Assembly (NCBI RefSeq): GCF_020283565.1
Contig: NC_060065.1
Coordinates: 49,898,409 to 49,962,408 of the forward strand
From: Trifolium pratense
Lineage: Eukaryota; Streptophyta; Magnoliopsida; Fabales; Fabaceae
DNA length: 64,000 bases
Reading direction: 5' to 3'
Shown: positions 32,578 to 45,012 of the stretch, piece by piece
Layout: each line of letters opens with the position of its first letter
Numbering within the stretch: the first letter of the stretch is position 1
The notes under the pieces: model-generated
Seen by the model: the letters and a program-made list of their open reading frames with translations, nothing else
What the model was told of the DNA's origin: nothing
Databases searched by the model: none
Translations under genes and position numbers: made by a program

Positions 32578-35132
32578 TCAAATCAAATCCATCTTCTGAT
32601 GGATGAATGGATGCAAATGGTTAGCACCACCAACACCAAGGAAATCCCTAGTTTGTCCCCAAACATTCTCTTCATTCTGCACACGTCGTCGTTTTGTTGG
32701 GGGCATTTGTGACAATTCACCTGAATAGTACTCTGCTGTACCATGATCACTTGTTGTAAACACCCCACAAAATTTGTTACCATGATCTTGACTTGGACTA
32801 TTACATCTCAATCCTAAACTTCCAAGGTATAATGAATCAGTTGAAGTTGTTGTCCCAATTTGAGCAGCTTTTTGTAACAAAGCAGTTGCTGACATGTTTG
32901 CAAAGGTTGTGATTTGATGATTAGATTGAGATTGGTGTTGTGAGCTATACAAAGAAGGAACACTAACAAGGTTGTTTTCATTTGCACTATCCTTATCAAT
33001 GTTGTTGTTATTGACAAGTGGAAGTGAAACAGAACTAGTTAACTCTTGAGATTCATTGTTAGAAGAGAATTTATTTCCAAACACCCAATTTTGATGATAA
33101 GTTTCATGCAAATTGTTGTTATTAGCCAATATTGTGTCATGAGATGTTTGAGACATCCAAAGGGATAAACCTGATCTTGATGTTTGATTTGTTGTTTCTT
33201 GATTTGTGCATGAATTTGGTTTGAAAATTGAGGAAAAATGAGTTCCTCCTATGTTTGGGATAAGAGAATTTTGCATGATGTTGTAATTAGCAATGTTGTT
33301 ACCTCCCATTCCTAATAATGAGTTGGTTGATCCGTTTATTCTTGCTGTTTCTTCTGCTAAGGCATCACAGAAAGCCCTATGAGTCACAAAGCTATCCCTC
33401 CTGTGTTACAACAAATTCAATTCATAAGTAATCAACTATTTATATAAACAAGGGGTGTGCTAATAAGTGTCCTAATGATACTATTAAGTAAAAATTTATT
33501 TTTCAGATTCATTGAATAACTGGTGTATCTGATCTATAATATAGACTAAATATATCAGCTATTCAATCAATCTAAAAAATATTTTTTTTTCTTATAATTA
33601 AGAATGAAGTGAGTATTATTTGAGGATTTCATAAAAGAAAATATTATTTTGAAAATACAAGAAAATGTAAAAGTAATAAATACACAATTTCCTGTGTAAA
33701 AGTTACTACTTTCGATTATTTAACCAATGTTATAAGGACACTTGTTAGTATTTATCATAGTAAACAATTGGAGTGTACGAAAAAAAAAAATATAAGACAA
33801 CCGCTTTTTTTTCACTAACCCTCAGATTCTAAGGAGAAATAGTCTCGGATGGTCTGAAGTTTGGTCGATTTTCAAAATAGTTCAAATTTAATACTCTTAA
33901 ATTTAGTCGATTCTTAAGAGAACAAGTTTAAACTCAGATACTCATGATTGATTTGTTGTTAAATCAAGTTCATTAATTAAACACTTGAAGTCAATAACTA
34001 ACTCATATTTGATAACTCATATTCAAATTCTAGCAGAGGTCCAACTAAAAGAAGACAAAAGTGTATGCATATTTGACTTTAATGGTCAAAACTTAAGAAT
34101 TTATGGTACAAAAAGTCTAAATCAATTAATTGGGAATTAATCACTCTACTTAATTAATTTATAAACCACATTAGTCTTAACTATTTTACTATATGACTTC
34201 TACTTAAATGCTTTTCTTTCAAGTTCTTTTCATTAATTAACTAATTATAACCCATTTTAGAGCACTAGATAAGTTAAAATTTTGACATAAAATTTGATTA
34301 GATATATGATCAACAAGGAAAAAAAAAAAAAAACTACCTCGAAAATATAGTGCCACAGTCACATTTGTATTCTCTGGTACCACAAGTTTTTGAATGTGCT
34401 TTCATATCTGATTGAACAGCATAAAACTTTGAGCACTTCTCACACTTCCACTTTTTCTCACCGTGCTTCCTACAAAAGTGCTTCTTTATCCCAGTTAAGT
34501 CTCCCAAAGCTCTTGAAGGATGATTGTGAACACAAGTCTTTTCTGGACAAACATACACTCTCTTCCTTATTTCTTTGCTTGTTCTTTGTTTCAGCTTCCA
34601 AGGAAGGTTATGTCCGCGTCGATGAAGTTGAAGATTTTGGTCCCTTTGAAAACCTTTTAGACAAATTTCGCACACGAATCTATTTGTTGCCATCAATGTT
34701 TTTGGTGATAAAGATATCACTTCTGCTTCAGGATCTGCATATATGTATAATCTATGAAACACCGAAACAAACACACATATATATAACTACGGTAATAATT
34801 TGAAAAAAAAAGTAATCATTGAATAAATTGTTGGACACCAGACACGTTTTTAATCTGAAGTGTAGTGTTACATAGGATATGATAAATCATTTGATTCTTG
34901 ATTATTTTATATAAAAAAAAATTAACTAGTTATGAAATTTTTATATATCTTTGATGAGAAAATGGTAGCTAGTTAAAGAAAAAAAAAATAGAGATAAGCT
35001 ATGAAATTATAAGAAGAGCTTACCTGGATTTCCAGGGAGGTTTCTTTTCCTCTTTAAAATAGGAGGATTTTCATTTGATGAACTTGTTGTGTTTTCATGA
35101 AGGAAACCATTTGAAATATCTCTATTGTCCAT
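32578..35132 (-). CDS. INDETERMINATE DOMAIN (IDD) C2H2 zinc-finger transcription factor
   Basis: Three exons on the minus strand: 35132-35024, 34734-34338 and 33400-32578, all GT-AG, giving 442 residues. The N-terminus carries the nuclear signal KRKRNLPGNP. The ID domain then has four fingers: C58-C61-H74-H78, C99-C104-H122-H127, C134-C137-H150-C154 (C2HC) and C161-C163-H176-C180 (C2HC). The signature words are FVCEICLKGFQRDQNLQLH, RRGHNLPWKLKQ and TGIKKHFCRKHGEKKWKCEK. The family acts in the nucleus, often with GRAS proteins such as SHR/SCR or DELLAs. The Asn/Ser/Gln-rich C-terminus holds TKRRRV and TRDFLGVG near its end, a motif conserved in the family. Introns split the ID domain at the usual place (FSR|RDSF). 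Subfamily member not assigned. Confidence 0.93.
33485..33600. mobile_element. Degenerate MITE in IDD intron 2
   Basis: It contains 'ttcattgaataactggtgta' and its inverse 'atcagctattcaatcaatct', the core of the MITE family at 244 and 22254. The termini are lost. Confidence 0.55.
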
Positions 35133-37190
35133 ATTTTCTTCAATTCTAAGTTTGATTTTGTTTTTTTTGAGAAGATATAGAAAGAGATAAATTAGGTGAT
35201 TAAGGTGGGAAGAAAGAAGTATATATTAGTGTTTGAATTTGGAGAGTAAAATAGAGAGAATGGGAAGGTGTAGTTATAGCTTTCTTAATTATATGGTTTC
35301 TAACCCTAAACAACATGAATTGATATATGCTAGATGGGATCTCTATGTCACTCTTCTTTTCTTTATTGATTTATTATCATATGTTAGTGAATTTTATTAT
35401 TATTTACTATAAGTACTTTTTAGGAGGAATAAAAAATTAAGTTGTTATGGGAGGCTAAAAGCAAAAGAAGAGAAAGGAATTGGTGGGGTCAAGTAAGGGA
35501 AATATAGAGAGAAAAGAGGCAAAGGTGTATGATGACACATATGATGAGGTTGATAGCAAGAAAGTTACATCCATTTGGAATGATTATCCCATAATTTGTT
35601 GCCTTTTTCTTCATAATTTTAAAATCATATGTCTTTCAATAATTTTTATTGATTTTATGAATTTTGAAACTAAATACTCTTATTATAACTGTTGCATTTG
35701 ATAATTTCACACATATTAAGAAAAGATGATGAGTAAAATAGATTGAATGGTAGTTTTAATATTTTTTAGTTATCATGATAGATGTACGATGTTTTCACCT
35801 TTGTTTATTGGTAACTAATCTCTATCAGAAAACTTGCGGGATACATAATGGTTTCTTTTCTCTCAATCGATTTTTTTTTTCATAAATAGGAGTCTTAGAT
35901 TGGACCCCTCACCATTGATATTAAATTATATTATTTATTAATCAATGATATATATTGTCATTTGTGATAAATACAAAATAAAAAAAATACTAACTTGAAA
36001 GATGATACAATGGGGAAAAAATCAATTAAAGCGTTGTTGAAAATTGAAAGTACCTTTTTTTCATAACAATTTTGTTGTTCCAAATGTAACATTTTTTTTA
36101 AGAAGCAAATGTGACATTTATTATTGGACAAAGAGAAGCAATTATATGATAAGAAACCACATAAGCTCAAGTTTGTATTTATGCAACATAGCAATATGTA
36201 ATGCTCAGTGTTAAGTGAAAGCTTAATATAATGTGTTAACTCTTATTTACTTAAGTGGAATTAAGTGAAAGGATAAAGATGTAATTATGCCTATTACTTA
36301 CCATGCACAAACTATGTCTAAAAAAAGCTAGGTTACTCAAAAGAGTGTTATAACTAATTTAATCAAAGCAAATGCTATTTGTGTCAAAAAGGAAAAATCA
36401 TTATGTCTTGTGAGTATGACTAGGAAAAAGAAGCCAACCCAAACACCTTCTTTAATGTTTATTTCACACAAAAAGTAAAATCTTTTGAGTCTTTGGAGCA
36501 TAGTCAAATTGAAAGTGGGGGTTATTTCCCAAAGAAGATTGACAAACTGTTGTAAAATATTTGAATGCCCTATATTGAATTAAAATAAAGGGAAAATTAT
36601 TATTATTATTATTATTATTTAAAAGACCAAAAGGGAAAAATTATTTTTTTATTACAATAAGAGTTTGGTGGCATGAGTTTCCATATAGGCATATACTCAA
36701 CAAACTGTCAAGAAGGTAAATCCAAAAAAGAAAAGACAAAAAAATGTAGAAAAGATAATAATTAACATGTCTATATGTTTAATATTGACAAGTTTTCTTG
36801 CCCACTTGGCTTTTATATATCAAACTAACTTCTTTTTTTTTTATCATGTCACACAAATTATGAAACAAGTAGTCAAACATACTTTAATTTGATATATCTT
36901 ACCACAAGTTGAAATGTCTTTGATCGAAGACCTTATAATAATTGGAAGCATGGTTAATTTTTTTAGTGGTAGATGCATAGCAATATACTTTTTTTCATCT
37001 AGCTACTTCCTAATTTATATGTAACACTTTGCAACATATTTTGGGAAATAGATTAATCAAGTGATAAAACTCAACTGTTTAAGGTTGGACTTAAACTTCA
37101 TTGAGTTGGATTAATTAAAATAAATGTTGGATTTGTTTGAGACTAATGGATAGGTTCACAAGTTGATATGTAGTTGTGAATTTACCTTTA
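35133..37190. other. Upstream region of IDD gene, no other gene
   Basis: AT-rich. The first 80-100 bp are presumably leader. A short ATT-repeat lies at 36594-36620. The small open frames show no domain. Confidence 0.5.
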
Positions 37191-37194
37191 TATG

Positions 37195-37320
37195 AGAGTT
37201 TTTTTTTTTTGTTTACATTTGGTTTACATTAGAGTCGAAGATCGAACCTACAATTTCTAGCATACTATTTAAACTTCTCACCACTAAACCAAACTTAACG
37301 GCAGCTTAGAGTTATATGTT
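37195..37320 (-). mobile_element. SINE, 'TTTGGTTTAGTGGTGAG' family
   Basis: The minus strand has box A TTTGGTTTAGTGGTGAGAAG, box B GTAGGTTCGATCTTC and an A-tail (T-run 37200-37210). A plus-strand relative is at 62165-62265. No clear duplication. Confidence 0.55.
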
Positions 37321-37471
37321 TGAATAATACTAAGATTAAATGTGAATTCTACGATGAATACTTGTATAATTGGTTTACGGTAGATCATTACTTTAAAATT
37401 ATTAGAAATTTTAATGATATCGATAATACTTTTCAGATATAAAAACTATCTTTCTCGTGTTTACAGTTTAA

Positions 37472-37798
37472 GGGTCCGTTTGATCTGCAAAATATAAATA
37501 CTGGACAGAACAGTACAGGACAGTACAAGACAGAACATCACAAGACGAACGTTTAAGGTATTGAACAAACTTTGTGTTGTACGATGTTTGGTGGACAAAA
37601 GGTTATTTTGGTATTTTAGACAACTTGTGCTGAGGACAAAAAGTTGTCCCGTGATTATGTGGGGGACAAGAATTTCAAGTTTTGTCCTGTCCCTTGGCCG
37701 CCAGTTTGTCCAGTACCATGAACAGTTTTAAAATCAAACACAGTACAGCAGGAGTTGTCCTGTTCAGTCCCTTATTTTTTAGCAAATCAAACGCACCC
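37472..37798. mobile_element. Harbinger/Tourist-like MITE, copy 1 (327 bp)
   Basis: The ends GGGTCCGTTTGAT and ATCAAACGCACCC are inverted and flanked by TAA (37469-37471, 37799-37801). The 3-bp TAA duplication is typical of PIF/Harbinger elements. The interior is full of 'ggacag/ctgtcc' and 'gacaactt/aagttgtc' inverted words. A second copy lies at 49298-49594. Confidence 0.75.
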
Positions 37799-38520
37799 TA
37801 AGGGCAATCTAATTGATATCGGTTTAATGTAAATTTTAAACATTTTCAAGTGTAATTTTACCATGAACCATACCATGGCTCTATATTAAAATTTGCCGAT
37901 GTTTAAATAACAAAAACTAAATAGTGCTTTTTCAAAAAACAAAAACTAAATAGTGCTGTGTCAATATATTGGTATTATGAAAGAAAACTAAAAAATGTGT
38001 TAAAAGACAGCCAACTGACAAAGCAGCGAATTTTTGGAATTGAGAGTAGATGTCTACTTGTGGGCTGACTTTTCTAGAAAAATTGGTACAAATCGTTAAT
38101 CATAATCTAATCATTTTTTCCTTTTTAGCATTGTTTAAAATAAAAATTTGGACTTTAGCTGTTGAACTCTTTCAACCTTAGAATATTCTCATACCCCTCC
38201 AGCACATCCCCCCACAGGCTTCAACTTTCAAGGCCTTGCAAGATTCCTATTCAAACTCCCCACAATGACCTTAATTGCCACAACCCTATTCATTAATTAT
38301 CTCTAGGTAAATTTGTCTTCCAATTTGAAAGCATATTATAGTTTAGAGAAATGGAAATTGTTGTCACCAATTATATATATATATCCATTATTGATTTCGT
38401 AGTCGGTATTGTTGGGAATACTATGGTTCACGAGAGATTGAGCAACCATACAAGTGATATTAACACTAGATGTTAATGTGTTAAATGTCAATCCAACTTA
38501 TTATTGATATTTTAAGTGTG

Positions 38521-38991
38521 TGTTGAGTCCCACATTAGATAGAAAAATGAATGTTAAACAATTTATAATTAAGTAAGATGACACATGAACATATAATGCC
38601 TTAAGATTTTTGGTTAAGATGTGAGGTTCAACTCACTTATGTAGTTGTTAAGGTCCAATGTGATGATCCTCAGACCCCTCAAGACCCAACAATGATATTA
38701 GAGTCAATGGTTCGTCAAAGGGTTCGATCGGCCCCTTGTATTGAAAGTTTTACTGACAAAGGTTATCACGCAGCGAGTCACGTTTGAGCAGCAGCAACGG
38801 CGGTGCATCGGCGGTGCATGTGTAACAAGTGTATGTATGAAAAAGCTTATGTTTAAGGAGACATGCCCATAAAGAATGGATGGACTCGCACATCTAATAC
38901 TTTAAAATTTTGAGTTAACATGTGATATCCGACTCACTTATATATAGTTATTCGAGGTCTGATATGATATCCTCAGACCCTCGCATGATTC
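38521..38991 (+). mobile_element. Degenerate TRIM retrotransposon
   Basis: LTR1 (38521-38691) runs TGTTGAGTCCCACATTAGAT to cccaaca. A primer site follows, TGATATTAGAGTCA, against the initiator tRNA-Met pattern TGGTATCAGAGCCA. A non-coding interior of about 130 bp comes next. A second, diverged LTR (about 38820-38991) shares 'actcacttat', 'ggtc(c/t)', 'gatatcctcagaccc' and a final ttcaac. The short LTRs and lack of coding capacity define a TRIM. Another LTR-like relic is at 63055-63185. Confidence 0.65.
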
Positions 38992-39859
38992 AACGGTGAA
39001 GATCTCTCTCATGGCCAACATTTAGTTTGGCAAATTTATTTTAGCCGTATACGCAATTTAATTTATAACTCACCAATAAAGTCTCATGCAAATTGTTGGT
39101 CCATAGTATTTCAGACTGTTGTAAATACTGAAGTATCAATTAGTCTTTAAAGTCCAATAATAATCAAAATTTCAACAACTAGCTTTAACTTAGCTTAATC
39201 AAATTCTAATTATTGCCATTTATCAAAAATAAAAATTGGAATAATTGCCCAAGTGTAGGATTTAGATCTGGTATTCCATTATACAGAAATCCACATGCTT
39301 CTGATTACCAAAAGCAGGAGAATATGTGCCTTTTAACATTGAGCAACTTTTTCTCAAAAATAAAATAAAATTAAGCAACTAATAATATTTTATTTTAAAA
39401 AATATTATGCTGCTCCCATTTTCATTTTATTTTTTTGCTTAAAAAAAAATGCTACACGATCTTATTGAATTTTGCCAAACCAACTTTAGGGACAAAAGGG
39501 AAAACAGCACTCGACATATGGATATTCCCTTTTGGATATTTGCAATTTGAACTTTACTTTTTTTAAGGGATATGCATGCATGGTTTCTTTATATAATAGT
39601 ACTCCATATATATAATTGTATACCTACCTCTACCTACGTTTCTTCAAGAATGAATAGCAAATATATAGTTTCGTCATTTTCTTTCTAATCGATCAATTGA
39701 TGATAAAAGTGTTATAGAGTGTCAAGTGTGAATAATAGGTTTTAAATTAAATAGAATTAGCTTAAAAAAATAGAAAAATTAGTAGAAATAGACATGTTGA
39801 ACAACTATACTGATAAGCGAAATGATTCATACACTTCTCTTGTTTCTCTTAAACAAGGG
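38992..39859. other. Intergenic, no feature seen
   Basis: AT-rich, no open frame with recognisable domain. Confidence 0.4.
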
Positions 39860-40080
39860 ACCCATTGGCCCCGTTCGTGTTTTTTTTCCTTTTTCCGGTG
39901 GTGGATGGGCTGAGTGTGTCAATCAGAACTGCGGAGGAGTGTAATCTTTTCTCTAGGTTTAAGGTGGAGATCATTCTTACTCGATGGTCTCTCACCTCCA
40001 GTACGTCAATGATACAATCTTTTTGGGTGATGCGTCAATCGTTAATCTTCGGACCATTAATTAAGGATAATCTTCTAATT
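39860..40080 (+). pseudogene. LINE reverse transcriptase fragment
   Basis: The plus strand reads GLSVSIRTAEECNLFSRFKV, then after a frame change SHLQYVNDTIFLGDASIVNL. This is the block around the catalytic 'HLQFADDTL' motif of plant LINE reverse transcriptases. Here the FADD box reads YVND, so one of the two catalytic Asp is replaced. Only about 70 residues remain. Confidence 0.75.
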
Positions 40081-41049
40081 CACAACAAATATTGTTATAA
40101 TATATTTGTATATGATTGATTTGTGCTTCTAACACGCTATATGAAGCTTAAGAGGCAAGCACTTTGTCTCCATGGATATGAAATTGACCACCACTAATTA
40201 ATAGTAGTACTATATAAGATTAGAAGGACTCTCTTAGCTAAAATCAATATAAAACTATTTACAAAAAGAAAAAGAACAAAACTGCACTAGCATCCTTTCT
40301 CTTTTCTTTTTAAGGTGAATCAAGCGTGCCTTAGGTATTAATTAGTTAATTATTTTTGAGGAATTAGTTATTAATTAATTATCCACTTTTAAAGATAAAT
40401 TGATAGGTATAGCCTATAGGGGCACCAACTTTATACCGAGTGAACAAGATCATAGATCAAATAATGCCCAAATCCAAAAATTATTTAGTCAAAAATATCA
40501 AGACATGTTGTATTATATTATGGTAAATAGAGGTCATTGTCTATCTTTTCTGTAAATGAGTTTGCAATATGGATGAAAGAACAATGTTTTAATACGAGAA
40601 GAAATCAATTGCATAGTGTCCTTTGTTTTTTTGCTCATTGAATTATTGGCAAATTATGATTTGGGAACACACCAAAAAGAAATATTTTAGAATCCCTTCC
40701 TTGTTGGAATTCAAAGACAATGAGGCCCATCTTCCACTTCCATGATTGATAATTTGATGTAGTTTTTTTTCTTCTTTTCTAATACATACATAATATATGT
40801 ACCGAGTATATTCACCATTTGATATAGTGATTTTATTTATTTTTTTACAATATTATATGTACAAAATTTATATCGTTGTTTAGTGGTGATTACTTTTTTT
40901 TTTTTCCACCATCAGTATCAAGTTGATTGGACTGTTTAAACTGATTCGGTATGGTCAATTTTGGTATTAAATGGTTTCAGCTATGTCGCAATTGCAGTGA
41001 TAGCCATCTCCCAATCACTGTTGCGAGTGATTTGATTAATCACACTTTG

Positions 41050-42485
41050 GGCCTGTTTGGAATAGTTTATTTTTTAGCTTATATAAAATAACTTATAGAA
41101 ATAAATAAGTTTTTATATATTATTATAAATTTGTCAAGGTAGGTTATTGATAACTCCGTTATTATACACTAAAATTGACATAATTCAAGAGATTTTTAGA
41201 GGATGATTGGATGGTTTTAACGCATTAGAGGAGTTGCATGAAAATGGAAGAGAACTTAGTTCACAAGAAAGAGGTGATTTGTTGATGTTTTGGAACTTAG
41301 TAAGTGAGTAGCACAATAGGTATTAATTTGGCCTTGTCTCTTGCGTGGAACTTGGGAGAATTAATAGTGCCATGCAGCTGCTTGCTTGTGGCTTTGTGTT
41401 GATCTTGCTGAAGCAGCTTGCATAAGACGTGATGGATCAGCTTACCACGCATGTGGATTTTCAAAATTGCCAAGTTGGTTACTGGTTATTGCGCATGCTG
41501 CGCTGTTTTCTTACGCATGATGCGTAAAAGGCAGTTGCTGCTCTGTTTTACTATATAAGCAACATTGTATCTCAGTTGAGAGGGGATGCAGTTTTGGAAC
41601 TAAGTGAGACATTGGAGCTAAGTTGAAGCATCAAGAAGGTGGATCCAAGGAAGAATCAAGTGTGGAAACACATTCAATTCCTCTTATTATGAAGATTGCA
41701 ATTTTTTTTTATTCATGTAATTTCCTCTTTCATTATATTTGGCTAGATTATTAGATTGAATGTGATTCTCATGTAGTTTGTTTGAACCATGTGAACTTGA
41801 TTGTATGCAATTGGATTATAATCTAGTTTCAATTGATTATTCTTTGCATTTAATGCTTCACATAATTTGACGAAATTGTGTGATGAACTTAATAATTAAT
41901 TTATCATGAGAATGAAAATTAGTTATGGACCTAGGAATGATTGAACAATTGATAATCACTTTAGAGATTTAGGTTTATTAATTGTGATTTAGGAATCAAT
42001 GCTTGTGAAAACCTCACTTAAACACAAATTCACCTAAGAGATTAGGGAGTTGTGATTAACTGAGAGGATTATTATCCAAGAGATTGAAAATAATCATTTT
42101 ATTGATTCAATCTTGAAACTAGTTGAGTAATTCATGAGTATATAATATGATTCACCAAACAAATTACTATGAGATGAACCGAAGAGATCCAATTGCCCGT
42201 CAACTGTTCGATAAAATTTCAATATTTGTTTTCAACAAATTCTTATGAACAAAACCTCCCAAATATTCATTTATTTTCTTTTAAGCATTGGTTTAATTGT
42301 TTTGGTTCAAAGTTAATGACAATCCTCGTGGAGATGATATCTTAATTACTACTTGACGATAATTATATACTTGCAATTTATCTATCAGTTATAAAATTTA
42401 GCTTATAAAAATACAGTTTTCATTAGTAGAAACTTATAAATTACTAACATAAAAACTTATTTATTTACATAAGTCAAAAATAAGA
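41050..42485. mobile_element. MITE of the 6893 family, split by a solo LTR
   Basis: The left part (41050-41147, GGCCTGTTTGGAATAG.. to caaggtaggttat) and right part (42388-42485, ttataaaatttagcttataa onward) line up with the continuous copy at 6893-7105. That shows the site before the LTR entered. Confidence 0.7.
41148..42387 (+). mobile_element. Solo LTR, 1240 bp, with perfect 5-bp duplication
   Basis: It starts TGATAACTCCG and ends ATTTATCTATCA (TG...CA) and is flanked by gttat at 41143-41147 and 42388-42392. A TATA-like ctatataag is at 41551. The end section (cctcgtggagatgatatctt, then ..cttgcaattta) looks like the 3' end of legume Ty3/gypsy LTRs. No internal retroviral-type genes remain, so it arose by LTR-LTR recombination. 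Confidence 0.85.
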
Positions 42486-42659
42486 TATTCTTAACTGATC
42501 TTGTTGCATTGTATATCACTATATTGGCTGTAGAGAAATAAAAATGAATGCATGTAAATTAAAATAGATTTTTGTTGATGGTGACCTATTCAATCATTGC
42601 TAGTAAACAAATAAAAATATACGTTGGTGGCATGAGATATTTGTATTGTGAAAATTATT

Positions 42660-42790
42660 TTTTTTTTTATTTTTTTAAGTAGTTTAGTGGCTAAAAAATT
42701 CACCTTAAAGGTGAATAAGTGAAGTGTCCAGAATTCGAACTTTAACTCCTAGACATAAAATACATGTTCCTACCAAATGAGTTAAACTCA
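42660..42790 (-). mobile_element. Degenerate SINE (family of 2032-2170)
   Basis: On the plus strand it reads 'ttcaccttaaaggtgaataa', 'gtgtcca.aattcgaac' and 'tacatgttcctaccaaatga', matching the complete SINE at 2032-2170, with a T-run before it (A-tail on the minus strand). Confidence 0.7.
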
Positions 42791-42875
42791 TAGAAATGAG
42801 AAAGAATGTTTCTAATCATTGTGAATGTGTTGATCATTCTTGAAATGGTTACCATAATCAAATTTTATGTCTTAT

Positions 42876-43462
42876 TAGATCATCTTCAATGGTGGGTACT
42901 TATTTTTTTAAGTACTAGTACCTAATAGGTACTGGTTCTACAATAGGAAGTGGTACCTATTTTATTTTTGTGGGTCCCATTTATAATGATATCTAAGAGC
43001 ATTCACAATGGAGCAACTCATCTTTGAGTACTTAACTAGGCCCCATATGTACACATCACTTATTTATAATTTTTTATTAATAGTACCTAATAGGTACTCA
43101 ATCCCTCCAACCCAACACATCTTAAAAAGTTCTAAATTGGGCCCACTAATAACACATTTCTCCAATAACATTACATCATTATAAATGGGTCCCACAAAAA
43201 TTATATAAGTACTACTTCTTATTGTAGAACTAGTAGCTAATAAGTACTCATTTATGTTTTGCTCCAATGGTGGTACCTATTAGGTACTAGTACTTAAAAA
43301 ATAAGTACTCACCATTGGAGATGGTCTAACTTTTTAAGAGATTTGGGTTGGAGGGATTGAATACTTACTAGGTACTATTATTAAAAAATTATAAATAAGT
43401 GATGTGTACACGTATGGACCAGTTAAGTACTCAAAAATGAATATCTTCATTGTGAATGCTCT
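42876..43462. repeat. Interlocked pair of inverted repeats
   Basis: Arm B-left is 42876-42989 and its inverse B-right is 43176-43327 ('aagtactagtacctaatagg', 'gtgggtcccatttataatga'). Arm A-left is 42995-43131 and its inverse A-right is 43328-43462 ('gagcattcacaatg', 'ataagtgatgtgtac', 'ggttggagggattga'). The order is B-A-B'-A', so neither hairpin is nested in the other. Both look like foldback MITEs of the 'ctccaatgg' / 'gcattcacaatgg' kind. Confidence 0.8.
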
Positions 43463-43519
43463 TATATGTCTTACTAGTCTTTGGGTAGCGAGCATTAAAA
43501 ACACGCCACCAAGTGTAAG

Positions 43520-43715
43520 ATCAGAACCGAATTGAAGCTGAATCGAAACATTTCGGTAGATAAGAACCAAAATTGAAGCGTTTTCGGTAGACCGAAACCG
43601 AATCGAAGTCGAATCGAAGCGTTTTCGATAGATAAGAACCAAATCGAAGCGTTTTCGGTAGACTGAAACCGAATCAAAGCGTTTTCGGTATATAGAAACC
43701 GGATCTAAGGAAGAT
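43520..43715. repeat. Minisatellite, about 30-33 bp units
   Basis: The unit 'gaagcgttttcggtagac' plus 'cgaaaccgaatc' is repeated about six times with small changes and variants reading 'gataagaaccaaatc'. Confidence 0.85.
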
Positions 43716-45012
43716 CGGATCTAAGGAAAGATGAAGATGAACAACAACAACAACAACCACAACAACTACAGCAGGGTGAACAACAACAATCAAGGATCAA
43801 AATAAATTGATTTTGTTTGCAGGGTGAAGAACAACAACAACTCTATTTTGTTTGCAAGGAATTGATTTCTGTGTTTAGCGTTTTCGGTATCTATGTACCG
43901 AAATTAAGCAGTTTTGGGTTGTACAACCCGAATTCAAGTTATTGGGGGGCCTGAGGGCAAATCCAAGGTTATTTTGGGATTTTTGGGGGGCCTAAGGCAA
44001 TCTTGGAGGGTTTAAAGAGCAATTTTCATGAGGGAAAGGGTGTTAAAGAAAATGCATGCGTTGGTACAGGCCAAGGATTTGGGCTTGTGCACTGTTTTAT
44101 TTTAGCCCATAACTATCTTTTTACAACTATGAAAACAGGCTGCATCTTTTTCCATCTCCCAAAATTCTCTACGTACCCCACAAATTTATTTATACTTTTT
44201 GTTAAATTTACCCATTTTAGAATTTTCAAAAGAGCAATACTAATTGGCACGACACTTTTGTCGTTGAAAACACACGACTAAGCAAATTGACCAATACAAA
44301 AGTTGGAAAAAATACAAAGTCTACCATTTGAAGGAAATCATGGAGCACTAATAGTAAAGCAATAGATGAGAATATGAAATCTATTTGTCTATTTTCGTCT
44401 CGTGCCATTCATCATTTTTGTTTTAAAAATTGGATTGGAAAAACTCTTAAAAATTAAGATTTTAGAAACCGAACATTCCTATATAATAGGATTACATGGT
44501 TTGAATCTCTCTTATGGCAAAATAAAATTTTAGAATTTTTCTACATTCAAAATTTAGAATCCAAATGCTCTTTTTATATGATTTGAATCCCGTTTTGGCA
44601 AAATAAGATGATACATGTGTCTAACCACCGGTGGGAAAAAAGAGTTAGATTTGAGTGAGTTCTTGACTTTAAGTTGCTTCGTAACTTTTAGCCACGGCTA
44701 AATTTTTACCTGTGGCAAATGGCACAGTAACCATGGGCAAAACATTCGAAATTTTTTCATCACATTTTTCAGTGTGGTAGTTCAACTCTAGAAATCTTTA
44801 ACAAGCCAAAAAACTTTGGAGTGGGTGATTGTGTTTCTGAAAGAAAAAAAAAATTAAAATTGGTATTTTTTTTTTATGATTTTTGGTGGTAGAGGGATAA
44901 CTGTAAGGTCTGGCGTAAACTTTTTTTTCCGAGAAAATTTGGCGCGCCATGATTTCGGGAAGGAATCAAAGCATCAGAACTACTTAGGCGTGGAATGGCA
45001 GTAGAGTGAAGA

